Origin: Cryptomeria japonica
Taxonomy: Eukaryota > Streptophyta > Pinopsida > Cupressales > Cupressaceae
NCBI RefSeq assembly: GCF_030272615.1
Contig: NC_081413.1
Span: forward strand, 158,228,849 to 158,292,848
Direction: 5' to 3'
Length of the DNA: 64,000 nucleotides
Below, in pieces: positions 11,516-23,303 of the stretch. The notes beneath the pieces were generated by a model. The model had not been told where the DNA came from. It ran no database searches and was given only the letters and a program-made list of their open reading frames with translations. The first letter of the stretch is position 1; the number at the start of each line of letters is the position of its first letter. The position numbers and the translations under genes are program-made.

Positions 11516-11819
11516 ACTCAAAAAATTTAGAGATTTTTAAAGATTTAAAACTTGTTTCAGACACCCTTTATTGAATACACCTTAAAGACACAAAAACATC
11601 ATCAAACTCGGCTCATTTGATTACATACACAAGTATACATCAATCACATAAGCATAAACGCAAATTGTAGTTGAAGAAAATAACAAACATAGATATATAA
11701 ATATTGTCAAATGTATACAATATTACAAAACTCATGGAATAAAAAATCCATGTCATCATATGATCATCATCAAATGTTTCATACAAATACCAAAGGTAAA
11801 TAGTAAATAGTAAATACAA

Positions 11820-14767
11820 CTACAAGTGTACAAGCCTATGGCTCAAAGGGCCGTGCACCCTCTCGCCCTGGCCCCCTGCGAAGGCGTTTAAAGTAGGTCC
11901 TGGATGATTCAACAGCCATAGTCGCTCCCCGTGACACGATGCCATGCTCACCAACATTAGGAACAACTGTGTCATGCTCACCAACATCAGGAACAACTGT
12001 GTCACTCTGAGTCTCAGTATTTCCTGTCTCTGCTCCTCCTCTGCCATGGCTACAGCCTCAGCCTCTATATCTACCTGGTCGATCCAATCAATGTCATCAT
12101 CACTAAAGACAGCTGTAGGAGTCCCAGGAGCTGTTTGATTCTCATTGGTCCACTCTGCTTGAAGATCAACCTCATCTAGAATGATAGGAGAGATGTCAAC
12201 TAATGCATTCTTTCTCATTCTCAGGCGGAGGTTGTAGTGAACAAAGACGAGATCATTCATCTTCTCCACAGATAATCTATTGCACCTCTTGGAGTGTATG
12301 TGCTTAAACATACTCCAATTGTGCTCACAACCTGATGCGCTGCATGGTTGGCTCAAGATGCGAATGGCCAACTTCTGAATATTTGGTGTCTCTGGGCCAA
12401 AAAAGCTCCACCAATGATCTGAGCTTGAAATGAGAAAAATAAATAAAATCAGTCTCACTCATGAACTCATTTAACAAGTTACAATATAGTATTGAATAAA
12501 ACAAAAATTAAGCCTTACAATTTATTTTTACCTGGCATCATAGTTGTCTTGCCGTCTTTGGTGACAGGACGAGAGAAGGTCTCCCCTTGTGCACCTGAGA
12601 ACAACTGTAGCTCTCGAAAAAGGTCTATTTGAGAAGTACCAGCAGGTCCCATCTTCTCCATGATTGCGTATAGCCCATTAAGGACCTCCACATCAGCCTT
12701 GAAAGAAGGGATAAAACAGAATGCTGAATTCAAATAATAGGCTACCGCATGGATGGGCCTATGAAGCTGATGATGCCATCTCCTATCAATGATCTCCCAA
12801 ATGGGACCATACTTGCTCTCATCTCCTCCATGGACGAATCTGATGGCCTCCTTCGCCCTATCCATGCCCTTATATATATAGCCCATTGCGGGCTTATCTC
12901 CATTCGCAACTCGCAACAAAACCACCAAGGGCTTAACAAACTGCAAAATTGAAAATATTGTGTAATTTAGAAAAATGAGCAAATAAGAGAATACATATTA
13001 CATATAATAAGTTATAAAACATGAAGTTAAATTGTAGAATTTATAAAAAAATTACCTTCACTATCTCATCATAAGGGACCCAAAAGCCTTGCTCATCAAA
13101 AATGCAGTCTGCCATATCTTTCCCTGCAGGGGTGGTAGCATAGGATGAGGAAGACCACTCCTCACTAACAATCATACGTCTCAAGGCAGACTTAGACCTA
13201 AGCATGGACTGCAATGTGAGGAAGTTTGTGGCAAATCTTGTGATTCCTGGATGAGCTAACTCCTTCTGCTCTGTGTATTGTCTCATAAGAGCCAACACCC
13301 ATGAATGATTATATACAAATTTGTAGACATTTCTTGCCCTTTCTACACATCTCTTGACCCATGGTATTTTCCAATATCCTCCAACATGAGGTCAATGCAA
13401 TGAGCAGCACATGGAGTCCAAACTATAGATGGGTGCCTCTCCATCAATAGTCTACCTGTAGCAACATAATTTGTTGCATTGTAAATTGTAATTAATGGAG
13501 GTACAAACTACAAGATAGTAATTATTTGCAAACAAATTTAGTTTGTAATCAAAAGTTTACCCGCAGCAACATAATTTGCTGCATTGTCGGTCACCACCTG
13601 TACCACGTTCTCCTCACCCACATCTTCAATCACCTCCTCTATTTGCTCACATAGGTAGGTGGCATTCTTGCAATGGGTGGAGGCATCAATGGACTTGATG
13701 AAAACGGTGCCCCTTGAAATAAAAAAATAAAGCTAGGTCAATGATCATTCAATAAACCATTAAATAAAAGATAAAAAATTAAAGACTATATGAAACTAAA
13801 ATTAATCAATCACCTGCGGAAGAAACAAGAAAATTAAGGAGAGTTCTATTTCTCCTATCCGTCCAACCATTAGTCATGATGTTGCAACCTTTAGTGCTCC
13901 ATATTTGGCATTGTTCATCTAAATCCTTCTTCACATCATCCACCATTTGAGACAAAATGGGTCCCCTCAAATCACTCTCACTAGGGGCTTTGAACCCTGC
14001 CCCGCATATGGTAATGGCATCAACCATTTCTTGCCAATAAGGAGACTTGTTGCAAAGAAACTCAATGAGATAAGTTAAGTATAAAAATTAAAACAATCAA
14101 AGTTATCAAACATAAAAGTTAGTAAAACATTCACTTGGCTACAAAGAATGGACATCTGTAGCTCCAAAACCTGCCAACTGCCATTTTAGCAGCATCATGG
14201 ACCTCCTTGTTCCAACCCATGCCCTCAAGCGACGGTTGGGACCCAGGAGTAGTGCGAGGCACAAAGATGGAATCCAACCTAGATTTACGAATCCTAGGTC
14301 CAATGCTAACACTCCCACTACAACTACTAGTGCTAGGAGCATGAGAAGTGGCGGTGGCACTGCCACTTATAGAAGCAGAAGCAGAAGTGGAAGCACCGGC
14401 AGTAGCAAACTGAGTGGGACGATATAGAGGTAAGGAAGAAGGGCCTCCAACACAACCTAACCGTGTCCCTCTTCCTAAAACTGTCTCTCTCCCAATGGCC
14501 GCTCGATCCTCCTTTTGTTTCTTTTTCCTTTCAATTTCCTCAACCATTACATAACATTCACGTACGGCCTCAGGGACTGCTTTTAGGCATGGTTTGGCAT
14601 CATGTCCACGCACACCAGCAATATGGTATTTCAGCCTATATATACCTCCATGGAATATTGTTTTGCAAAACATACATTTTGTTTGCCTTTCCTTGCCCTG
14701 GAAAATCCTCATGATATTTCCAAGTAGGGTCCTTTCTAATGGGGGGTCTAGAAGCTGAAGTAGACAT
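11820..14767 (-). pseudogene. hAT transposase (BED finger, DUF659, hAT dimerisation domain)
   Basis: Read on the minus strand from ATG 14767 ('MSTSASRPPIRKDPTWKY'). A frameshift near 14700 moves into the frame with the BED finger 'CMFCKTIFHGGIYRLKYHIAG' (about 14620-14690). Further exons or frames give the DUF659 region (14027-13806 with 'WSTKGCNIMTNGWTDRRNR', and 13720-13560 with 'VVQVVTDNAANYVAAG'), then 'WTPCAAHCIDLMLEDI' (about 13400), a second frameshift near 13373, and blocks at 13298-13041 and 12982-12515. The C-terminal dimerisation domain with 'ILSQPCSASGCEHNWS' is at 12458-11900. Gaps between blocks look like short introns. A 30-bp in-frame duplication lies near the C-terminus (11944-12003). 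The transposase would cut and paste the element; this copy is probably inactive. Confidence 0.9.
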
Positions 14768-15369
14768 TTTAGGATAGTTTTGTGAAACTTGAAGTTGAGG
14801 CAAATAATAGAGTGAAGTTTGCTGCAATAAAACATTACAAATACAAATACAAATTAATACATATTACATACATTCAAAAAAACTCAAGTAGGGTTTGACA
14901 AACCCTACTTTTAAAAAAAAGAAATTTACAAACCCTACATAGTACAACACTACAACTACATACTACATGTTACATACAAACATACAAAAGATTTTGAAAG
15001 AAAATGTAAAACTTTCAAAATAAATGAATAGAAAATGGAATTTTTGCATACAAGAAACAAACTAATCTTCAAAAAAAATCTTACCTCTTACAACAAGCTT
15101 GAAATGAGCTGCAAAGTCTTCCTATCCAACTCTTGATGCACCAAATCCAAACACAATGCAGCTCCAATGTGACAAATTGAAGAAAACTTGAGCTTCCTCC
15201 TTGCTGATTTTTCTTCTATGCACCCTTGTTTTTCTTCCCAACTCACTTTACTCCTTTTCTTGCAAGTGAATGAAATGAAGGTCACTTTTAGGGATAGGAG
15301 ATAATTAACAAAAAAAAATGGAATTGAAAAAACCTTGCAAACTAATTTTATTTTTTGTTTTTTAGTTGG

Positions 15370-15556
15370 CTTGATGTCGGCTGAGTCTGGGGCTCGGGAT
15401 TCGTCGAGTTTGGCGAGTTTGAGCCAAACTCGCCAACTCGGCGAGTCTGGCGATTTTACTCGCCAGAATCAGAGAATTCCGAGTTCGAGTCCCTGGGACT
15501 CGCCGGGCATGAGTTGTACTCGGACTCGCCGAGTTTGGGCGAGTCCCGTTTCTATG
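15370..15556. repeat. hAT right subterminal repeats and TIR
   Basis: Dense GGCGAGTT, ACTCGCC and GGACTCG words, sometimes as inverted pairs (for example GGCGAGTTTGAGCCAAACTCGCC at 15412-15434, itself an inverted repeat), ending in the TIR at 15556. Confidence 0.8.
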
Positions 15557-15564
15557 ATTTGAAC

Positions 15565-18320
15565 ATGTGATTGAGCTGGAAGAGGGCTCAAAGCCCGTGA
15601 TCACCACACCTTATTGACACCCACGTCACTTTAAGGAAGAGTTGGAGAAGACAATCAAAGAGCTTCTCAGTATGGGACATATCAGGCCCAGTTTGAGCCC
15701 ATTTGCCTCATCGGTAGTTCTGGTTAAGAAGAAAGATGGGAGGATGCACATGTGGATAGACTCCAAAGCATTAAACAAGAAGACCATAAAAAATAGGTAT
15801 CCCATACCCAGGATCGATGAGCTGATCGATGAACTACACGGGGCCGTGTCCTCCTCCAAAATAGATCTGCGCTTTGGTTATCATTAGATATGTGTCAGAG
15901 AAGAGGACATTCACAAAACTGCCTTCCGTTGTCACTACAAGCATTTTGAGTTCTTGGTTATGCCCTTCAGACTCACAAATGCATCGGCAACATTTCAATC
16001 CTGTATGAATCATGTGTTTTGGGAGCAGTTGATAAAATTTGTTTTGGTCTTCTTCGATGACATCCTAATTTACAACAAAACTTGGAGTGACCATCTGCAA
16101 CATTTGGATGTGGTATTAGGTATTATGGAGGTACAATCACTATGCAAAAGCATCTAAGTGTGAATTTGGGTTGACAGAGATCTTCTATCTGGGACATATC
16201 ATTGGCGCCAATTGTGTGAAAGTGCATCAAGAGAAGATTCAAGCAATCTCAGACTGGCCACCACCTAAAAACATATTTGAGTTGAGAGGTTTCTTGGGGC
16301 TATGTTCATATTACAGAAGGTTTGTGCGTGGTTTCTCACAGTTAGCCTCTCCACTGATAGACTTGACTAAGAAGGGTGCGTTCTCATGGTCAAAAAGTGC
16401 ACAGATAGCCTTTGTCAAGCTTAAGGATGCTATGAGTTCGTGTCCAGTGTTGGCATTACCGAACTTCACGCAGCCATTTGTTTTGGAGTGTGATGCATCA
16501 GGGCAAGGAATTGGTGCAGTGCTAATGCAGATCCGACATTCGATCGCTTATGAGAGAAGAAAATTGAGGGACAATGAGAGACTTTATTCCACATATGATA
16601 AGGAAATGCTAGCGATAATGCATGCACTAGCTAAGTTTAGGCAGTACCTGGTTGGGACTCGTTTCATAGTGTGTACAAATCATAACAGTCTCAAGTATTT
16701 CTTGGAGCAGAAGAATTTGAATGAGCAGCAACAAAAATGGGTAAGCAAGATATAAGCCTATGATTTTGATGTGGAGTATGTAAAAGGAAAGAAAAATGTT
16801 GTTGCAGATGCTCTCTCTAGGAAACCTACCCTTTGTTCCCTCACAGAGATCGCAACTGATTGAAAGACACAGTTATTGGTTGAGTATTCAAAGAATCCTT
16901 TTGCTTGTGATCTTATTGATGGCAAGGTGCAGGATGACAGATATGTTGTGATGGATGACATTATCTATTTTAAAAACATAATCTATCTTGTACCTGGTTC
17001 CAAATTGAAAACGAAAATATTGGAGGCACTGCATGATTCACCTATGGTAGGACACGCAGGTTTCTTCAAAACCTAAAACCTATCGCCAGATTCGTGATAG
17101 GTTTACTTGGAAAGGATTGAAAGATGATGTGCTCCAACATGTTATAGAATGTCTCACTTGTCAGCGAAACAAGTCAAAACACACATTTCCGGCAGGTCTT
17201 CTACAGCCTTTGCCGATTCTTGAGCAAAAATGGGAAGGGATATCAATGGATTTTATCAGAGGGCTACCACGTGTGTAGGGGAAAGATTGTATCTTTGCGG
17301 TAGTTGACCGGCTTACTAAATATGCACTTTCTTTGTTGTTCCTACCGACTCAGCATTGCAGATTGCGGAATTATTTTCAGGGAGATCTTCAGATTGCATG
17401 GATTGCCCAAAACAATTGTGAGCGATAGAGATAGCAGATTTATGAGTATGTTTTGGCAAGAATTGTATAGATTGGTAGGAACTGAATTGACACCCAACAC
17501 CAGCTACCACCCTCAAACGGATGGGTAGACAAAAATAGTTAATAAGTGGATTGAAGGTTATTTGCCAAACTATGTTTCAGGGCAGCAACGTGCTTGGATG
17601 AGGTGGCTCTATCTTGGTGAGTATTGTTACAATACCATGTATCACATGTCCATTGGCATGTCACCCTTCAGAGCTTTGTATGTATATGAAGCTTTATCAT
17701 TTATGGATTTAACATTCAATGACAACAAGGTTCCATGGGCTAAGGAGACTATGCAGAGCTACCAGGACATTCTTAGAGCACTTAGGGAAAACATACAACA
17801 TGCTCAGAACCAACAAAAGATATATGCTGACAGGCATAGAGTTGAGCAGTCTTTTGAAGTGGGAGACTTAGTGTTCCTACATTTGTAGCCTTATAAAAGG
17901 TACACTTTGAAGATGAGTGGGGCAGAAAAGCTGAAACCACGATTTTCTGGGCCCTACAAGATTTTGAAGAGAATAGGAGAGGTTGCATATGAATTGGAGC
18001 TACCTGAGGGCAGCAAAATACACAATGTGTTTCATGTCTCCTGTCTTAAAAAGGTTCTGGGCCAACATACAGTTGCTTCTCCTGAATTGCCACCTCTAGA
18101 TGAAGAAGGGAAGTTGGTCTTGGTTCCAGAGGGCATTGCAGATTGGAGAGAGAGGAAGTTGAGAAACAAACTGGTGCAAGAATATTTGATCAAATGGAAG
18201 AATTTGCCACTTGCGGACGCAACTTGGGAAGGAGAAGAGATATTGCTGCATCCTAGCTTGAAATTGCTGGAAGACCAGCAATTCTGGGAAGGGAGGACTG
18301 TAATGTCCCCATCATTTTGA
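15565..18320 (+). pseudogene. Chromovirus RT - RNase H - integrase - chromodomain
   Basis: Pol resumes after the hAT. RT covers about 15620-16130 with the catalytic 'FFDDILIY' at 16050-16073. RNase H follows at about 16440-16850 ('LECDASGQGIGAVL'). The integrase zinc finger (HHCC) is at 17025-17170; core aspartates lie in 'SMDFI' (about 17250) and 'IVSDRDSRF' (about 17420). The third catalytic residue, normally Glu in QTE, is Lys here (17532-17534). The C-terminal chromodomain 'EYLIKWKNLPLADATWEGEE' lies at 18178-18237. Stops: TGA 15615 (Arg codon), TAG 15885, 17276, 17526 and 17886 (Gln codons), TAA about 16753. Frameshifts occur near 16135, 17075 and 17320. The protein end overlaps the 3' LTR start. 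The chromodomain is thought to steer integration to marked chromatin. Confidence 0.92.
18285..18298 (+). promoter_or_regulatory. Polypurine tract of the chromovirus
   Basis: GGGAAGGGAGGAC directly before the 3' LTR; plus-strand DNA primer site. Confidence 0.8.
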
Positions 18321-19330
18321 CAGGCAAATTGGCTGTCAAATTCTAACTTCTTAATTCCCTTGGCTAGAGTTAATAAATAATTAAAAGGGAATAATTATAA
18401 TTGTTCATCAAGTCTTAAAAAGGGGGCCCATTTAAGACTTAATATTTAATGACTAGGCGATGTCTTCATGGGGTGATATTTAATAATTAATTAAATGTGA
18501 ATGCCTAGCCTAAGTCGCTCAAGGGGAGCCTTCTAGACACATCCGTTGGCTTTTTTGAAAGAATGAAATGAATTTAAGGAGGTTTGATGCCAAGGAAACA
18601 ATTCATTCATTCAACATTTATCCTATTTTATTTCTACCTCTTTGCAAGTTGGTATTGCTTCCAGGACGAAACCCCTGGCTGTGTGTGTTGGGACGAAAAC
18701 CTCAACACAAGTGGTGAATCGAATTTTAGTTTTACTGCAGAAGTTCAATCATTGACAGCGCCATGATAGCCTAGTGAAATCGCAACCCAGCCACTCAATA
18801 ATATCAATTCATGGAAGATTAAGGAGCGGTTTTTTTTGTGTGATGCATGGTCGACATTAGTAGGGCCTGAAGGAAGATATTCTTGAACAGAAGAATCCTA
18901 CGGCGAACATTTGCAGTTGTAAACAGACTGCCAATCAGAGATGCAGCTGTAAGGAGTTAATTCTGAGTATAGAAAATTAGCAGTAAGGACAATCACTCAA
19001 TTTGATTAGAAATCGGGTTGATCTGGGTATGAAATAAAGCCCTTAGTCCATGCATGTGCTTCAGCAATTGGGTTAAATTGTATTGAATATGAAATGAATA
19101 AGTATTGAATATGAATGAATAAGTTCAATAAATGCAATCGAATCTAGCTTGTGTCTGTCCCAAGTTCACTTGGTTTTTGAATAAACATAATGTGCATGTT
19201 CAATTGAACAAATAAATTTGTTCCCAAGTTCACTTGATTTTTGAATAAACATAATGTGCATGTTCAATTGAACAAATAAATTTGTTAAAAGAAACTGAGC
19301 TTGTTAGGAAAATAGAGTTAGAATATTTCA
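18299..19330 (+). repeat. Chromovirus 3' LTR with internal 64-bp tandem duplication
   Basis: It is 1,032 bp long and starts and ends like the 5' LTR. The length difference is mostly due to a 64-bp tandem duplication (19159-19222 and 19223-19286, starting CCCAAGTTCACTTG) that is single copy in the 5' LTR (about 9210-9275). Several scattered substitutions separate the two LTRs, so the insertion is not very recent. Confidence 0.95.
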
Positions 19331-21385
19331 TCATCCTTGCTGGGCGCAAGTGAAGTCAAGGCTTTGCATGGTGCATATATGTAATGTCCCAATTTTAAAT
19401 GACAGATTAATTAAATTAATGTTTATTAAGTCGTTTAAAATCAAACATCTTAAGATGACTTAATATTGATTAATTTAATTAATTATTTATAAAGCAACTT
19501 TATAAGTGGGAATGGAAGTTAAATTGACCATTGGGCTTGGTGGCTTTATAAGGTAGATATTTTTAATTATTTAATGCCCATGTGAAAATATTAATGGGGC
19601 TTAACTTATTTCATGCCCAAAGTGAAACATTATATATCTATTGAAAATATTGAAAGGGGCGACACTTTATGTAAAGGCCAAGTCAAATTAAATATTTTCA
19701 TGACTGAGCGACTTATGTGAAAGGCAATATATTCATTTTCATGCCTTTGAGAAAATCATTTGAAGCCCGACTCTTTTGAGTGATGTATTATAAAATTGAA
19801 TTACCCTTAAGTGGGCTGACTATATGCAAAGTGAAATATTTTTATACATGGAGTAATGCGATGAAAAAGAAAAAGAAAGGCAAAAATATATATTGTTATT
19901 GTGGAGCTGGGAAGGCATTATTCACATCTTTATTTTCTTTATCGAATTTGACTGTAGCATCGGATTGGCATCTCAGCCCTAGGCGAAACCCGAGTGGTCT
20001 GTGAACAGCTTGGACGAATTCCCAAGCTATCCTGGAGGCAGCATTGGTTCTGGACGAAACACTAGCACTCAGTATTGGTGATTCCTCTCTGAATACACAG
20101 GCAATTAATGGCAAACCCATAGCATGTGAATCAATTGTTACAGAACATGGGAAAAGGGCAGATCACAGCGCAGCTTCAGCCATTGTATAGCTTCTATTCC
20201 ATTCACAATGGTGTGGGCTGACTACAGTGATACAACAGTGAGACATATTGCAGCCCGGGTTTGAGATTGGAGGGCAATTTAGTCTAGAATCGTGGTTTTC
20301 ATGAAGTTCTGATTTGCACCAGTCTGCGGCAGCAGACCAATACCTTGATTTTCTTATGCAATGCTTTAATATAAACAAGAGAGCGGTTTTTTTCAAGTAT
20401 GACGATTTTCTTGAAGGTATCGATGCTTGCCTATTGGTATGTAACCAAACAAACTGAACTTTCTCTTCATACTGTTACAGCAGTTATATGATTTTTGCAA
20501 TGAGAATTAAGCCCTTCCAGCCTCTTGATGTGTTTTTTATGCACATGCGAACACAGAATAAAATACCAAGGTATCTTATCCTCTCTTGAACAAAATTTCC
20601 TCGAATGCTGAAGATTTCGCCTAAGGATCATTCGAGAAGACTCCAAGGTTCTTATATGTAGGGTCTCTATGTGTGGATAAGCTCAATTTGGTCTGATGTG
20701 ATTATGCTGGAATCACAAGGGGACTTACATTCGAATGCCTGAGTGTTTAATCTGCTGGAATTTGAATCCTATCTACTAGCTGGAAGATAAAGAAACATCA
20801 AAAGATACATGGCTCAGAAAGTCTACTCTAAGACCTAGAATGCGAGAAGATGGATGAATGACTAGTTGGAGTCCTACTGGGCTAGGTCTCACCATCAAAC
20901 TGAACAATTCAACACCAGCTCAGTGCGATCTTCTAGGGTAGTTCTGAAGATGTTCAAATCATTACTATCAAACATTGATCATCATTCAAGTTAATGCATG
21001 AACAATAGATGCGTAACAACTTGGGATTAAGCTCATTCAATGCCAGTTGACCACGCAGGGCGCTCTTACAATCAGCAAGAGGCTAGTGGTTTGGACTAGG
21101 CGGATTCCATGCGAGTGCATTCAATAACTTCTTTCATTGAATCTAAACATTTACCATCTAAAACGAAGATTCAACGATAAACCATGCATATTGCAAAGGA
21201 ACGACATATTTCACCATATCTTCAATGAAAATGGAGTTCATTTACAATCAAGGCAACAATTTCTTGCCTTCTCTTCCTAATCTACTCTAACTTCTATTCT
21301 ATTCAATATTCTAGCTACTAACTCTTAGCTATTCTAACCTCCATTATATAACTCTTAACTATTAACCTCTACAAATGAAGAGCCA

Positions 21386-21400
21386 GAGCTTTATATAGAG
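21386..21400 (-). promoter_or_regulatory. TATA2 of unit C
   Basis: Minus-strand CTCTATATAAAGCTC, 878 bp from the unit end; an AAACCCTAATTAGGG block precedes it by about 70 bp. Confidence 0.5.
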
Positions 21401-22251
21401 AGCTCTTTACAATTCAATGGCTCTCATCGATTTAAAATCAATGGCTAGGATTACAAGATGGAAACCCTAATTAGGGTTTGTTACAACAAACTCCTTTAGC
21501 CAATGAGAAAATTACATTCAAAATTTGAGAACCAACAGGGAGCAAGAGTAGGTGCCTCGAAGTTTGTGCCATCATTGGCAAGTCAGGTACATTGAATCTG
21601 GACATGCTGATGTGGAGCTGTCTGACTAGAGGAACAATGACTGGGATGCCACCTTGTCTGGTACTTGCTCGTATCTCTCTTGATACTCAATTTGGTGATG
21701 CTGAGAAGCTAACTTTGATTAACTCTTCTGAAACTATTTGCTTCTTCAATGTACCTTTGCACTGATTTTGGTTGATCCTCCTTCGTCCTTGATGTACCTG
21801 ATGAATAGTGTACCTCCTTGAATCCCATGTGTTTGATGAGGCCTCCTCACAGTCAAGTCACTCCTTCTCTGGTAGCATACTTCGCCTTGAAGTGCTTGTA
21901 AGATCCTTCTTCTCTGTCATCCTGTGATTTTTCTATGTGGTAAAATGAAGATCTTGAGGATAGCTTGCAACTCCTTGAACACTTGAAGTCTTCCAACACT
22001 TTAGAAGCACGTGTAGTCCTCCTCCATGCATTTGAGGTGTCTTTAATGATGATGGAACTTGAATAGGCCACCGTTGTCCGTTCTTCCTTCTAGCCGGGTC
22101 TTGTTGATCTGCAAAACAAACAAAAGATGATTAAGAATGCATGATATATATTCATTCTAACGTGACATTTCTTACCTTAAATCATCAACAAGAAGATATT
22201 TGAATCAATTTCCCTTGAAGCTAGGAGGAAAAGACACACTTTAGAAGAAAT

Positions 22252-22482
22252 TCGCTTCTGTACCTTTGGAAGGGTTAGGAGCGAATTGATCCTCTAGGCT
22301 CAATTCATACTCCTTTCCACTTAGTCTTATCTTAGACTTGACCTTTCAATCCCTCTCTCCTGAAGACATCATTGATTTGACCCCCCAAAAAGGCCTAAAA
22401 GAAGGATTTCGCTTTGGACCTTGGCCAAGGACAGGACCTATAATGAAATTCGCTTTGGACCCTTTGGAAGGGTCAGGAGCGA
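22252..22482 (-). repeat. Three 33-bp hairpin motifs in unit C
   Basis: Motifs at 22252-22284, 22409-22441 and 22450-22482. Read on the minus strand (the sense of this unit) they start TCGCTCCTGACCCTT and end GGGTCCAAAGCGA, close to the motif of unit A, with the same length and end pairing. The middle copy has lost its GCGA end. Confidence 0.7.
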
Positions 22483-22890
22483 AATCCACATTTTAAGCTC
22501 AAATTTTGACCTTTTCATCAAATTTCCAAGTCCAGACTTGTCCAAGGTGTCCCCAAAGGATAAATAGGTCAACTTCACACCATTTCAATGTCTAGAACTT
22601 TCATCACTCATCAATTTAACCAATCCCAAACCCTAAAAGATGATATTCACTCATAAGGCTTCACTGACTTCCTCAAACTTAGACCAGTCATCACCTAGCA
22701 ACAAGAACAAAATTTGAACTAAGGAAGACCTTCAAAGAGACCCTGACCTAGAGCATCCACTGACTCATCCTAGCTCAAGCAGAGCCTGCTATCTTAATGA
22801 TCCCTTTGACAACTCCGCAAATGCAAAGGTTAATAGACAAGAACCTAAAAGACCAAGAAAACAAACCCTAGAAAGCGAAAAAGTAGGGGT

Positions 22891-22907
22891 CCCCATTTGC
22901 AATGGGG
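22891..22907. repeat. Subterminal hairpin of unit C
   Basis: CCCCATTTGCAATGGGG, an inverted repeat (CCCCAT/ATGGGG) 24 bp from the unit start. The same hairpin is at 30474-30490 in unit D, at the same distance from the terminus. Confidence 0.6.
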
Positions 22908-23291
22908 CAATGTGTGAATACGTCACAACACTGCCATATTAACATAAGTAGACCATATGTGTTTATTGCAAATAAAGAAGGAAAAAACACACTTTATTGC
23001 TGTTGCAAGTGTCCATCTGTACGCATTCTGAGTAGCTTGAGGTCTGAAATTAAATTCCAGCCTGCTATATTTTGGTTTATTTATGTATATAAATGCTCTA
23101 TGTTTCACACACTTCATTGGCAAACATCAGAAACACACTCTAAGCTTAAAAATCAGAACCCAATATCATTACATGACAAGTGTTTGACGAAATGTCAAGA
23201 CACTTAAAGGAACCAGAAAACACAGTGGTTTAGAAGCCAGATTAGAAGTTGTGGGGAATTTAAGATTTATATCTGGTTAGGGTTCGTACAA

Positions 23292-23303
23292 TGGTATAAA
23301 AGC
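23292..23303 (+). promoter_or_regulatory. Probable primer-binding site of Gypsy-2
   Basis: TGGTATAAAAGC differs at two positions from the plant iMet PBS and follows an ACA terminus by one base. Confidence 0.5.

Larger units (their letters stand above)
11423..15556 (-). mobile_element. hAT transposon inserted in chromovirus pol
   Basis: A 4,134-bp insertion bounded by inverted ends CAAAGAAACGGGACTCG (left) and the complement of CATAGAAACGGGACTCG (right). The flanks are 8-bp near-duplicates, ACTTGAAC (11415-11422) and ATTTGAAC (15557-15564), which is the duplication length of hAT elements. The interior encodes, on the minus strand, a hAT transposase with BED finger, DUF659 region and C-terminal dimerisation domain. 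Removing the insert and one TSD restores the polyprotein order of the host element. Confidence 0.95.
8358..19330 (+). mobile_element. Chromovirus (Ty3/Gypsy with chromodomain), full length, nested hAT inside
   Basis: Complete LTR retrotransposon: 5' LTR 8358-9318, PBS 9320-9334, gag-pol, polypurine tract 18285-18298, 3' LTR 18299-19330. The 5-bp duplication TCATC flanks it at 8353-8357 and 19331-19335. Coding order is gag, zinc knuckle, aspartic protease, RT, RNase H, integrase, chromodomain. A 4,134-bp hAT transposon splits pol between protease and RT. Coding parts carry many amber stops and several frameshifts, so this copy cannot encode its own proteins. Lineage within chromoviruses (Tekay-, Reina- or Galadriel-like) is not decided here. 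Confidence 0.95.
20523..22930 (-). mobile_element. TG...CA unit C, complete short form without the gene (solo LTR)
   Basis: Minus-strand start TGTTGTGACG at 22930, minus-strand end CACATCAAGA at 20523 (last bases mutated from CAACA). The flanks are CAGCC (20518-20522) and CTGCC (22931-22935), a 5-bp TSD with one mismatch. It is 2,408 bp long. Layout on the minus strand: terminal hairpin, three 33-bp hairpin motifs (22482-22252), a region shared with unit B (about 21540-21945), TATA2 (21400) and an 878-bp R-U5-like end. No trace of the unit gene is found. This copy defines both ends of the family. Confidence 0.85.

Noticed and set aside
14197-14714. Plus-strand frames in the hAT
   Set aside because: They are antisense to the transposase exons.
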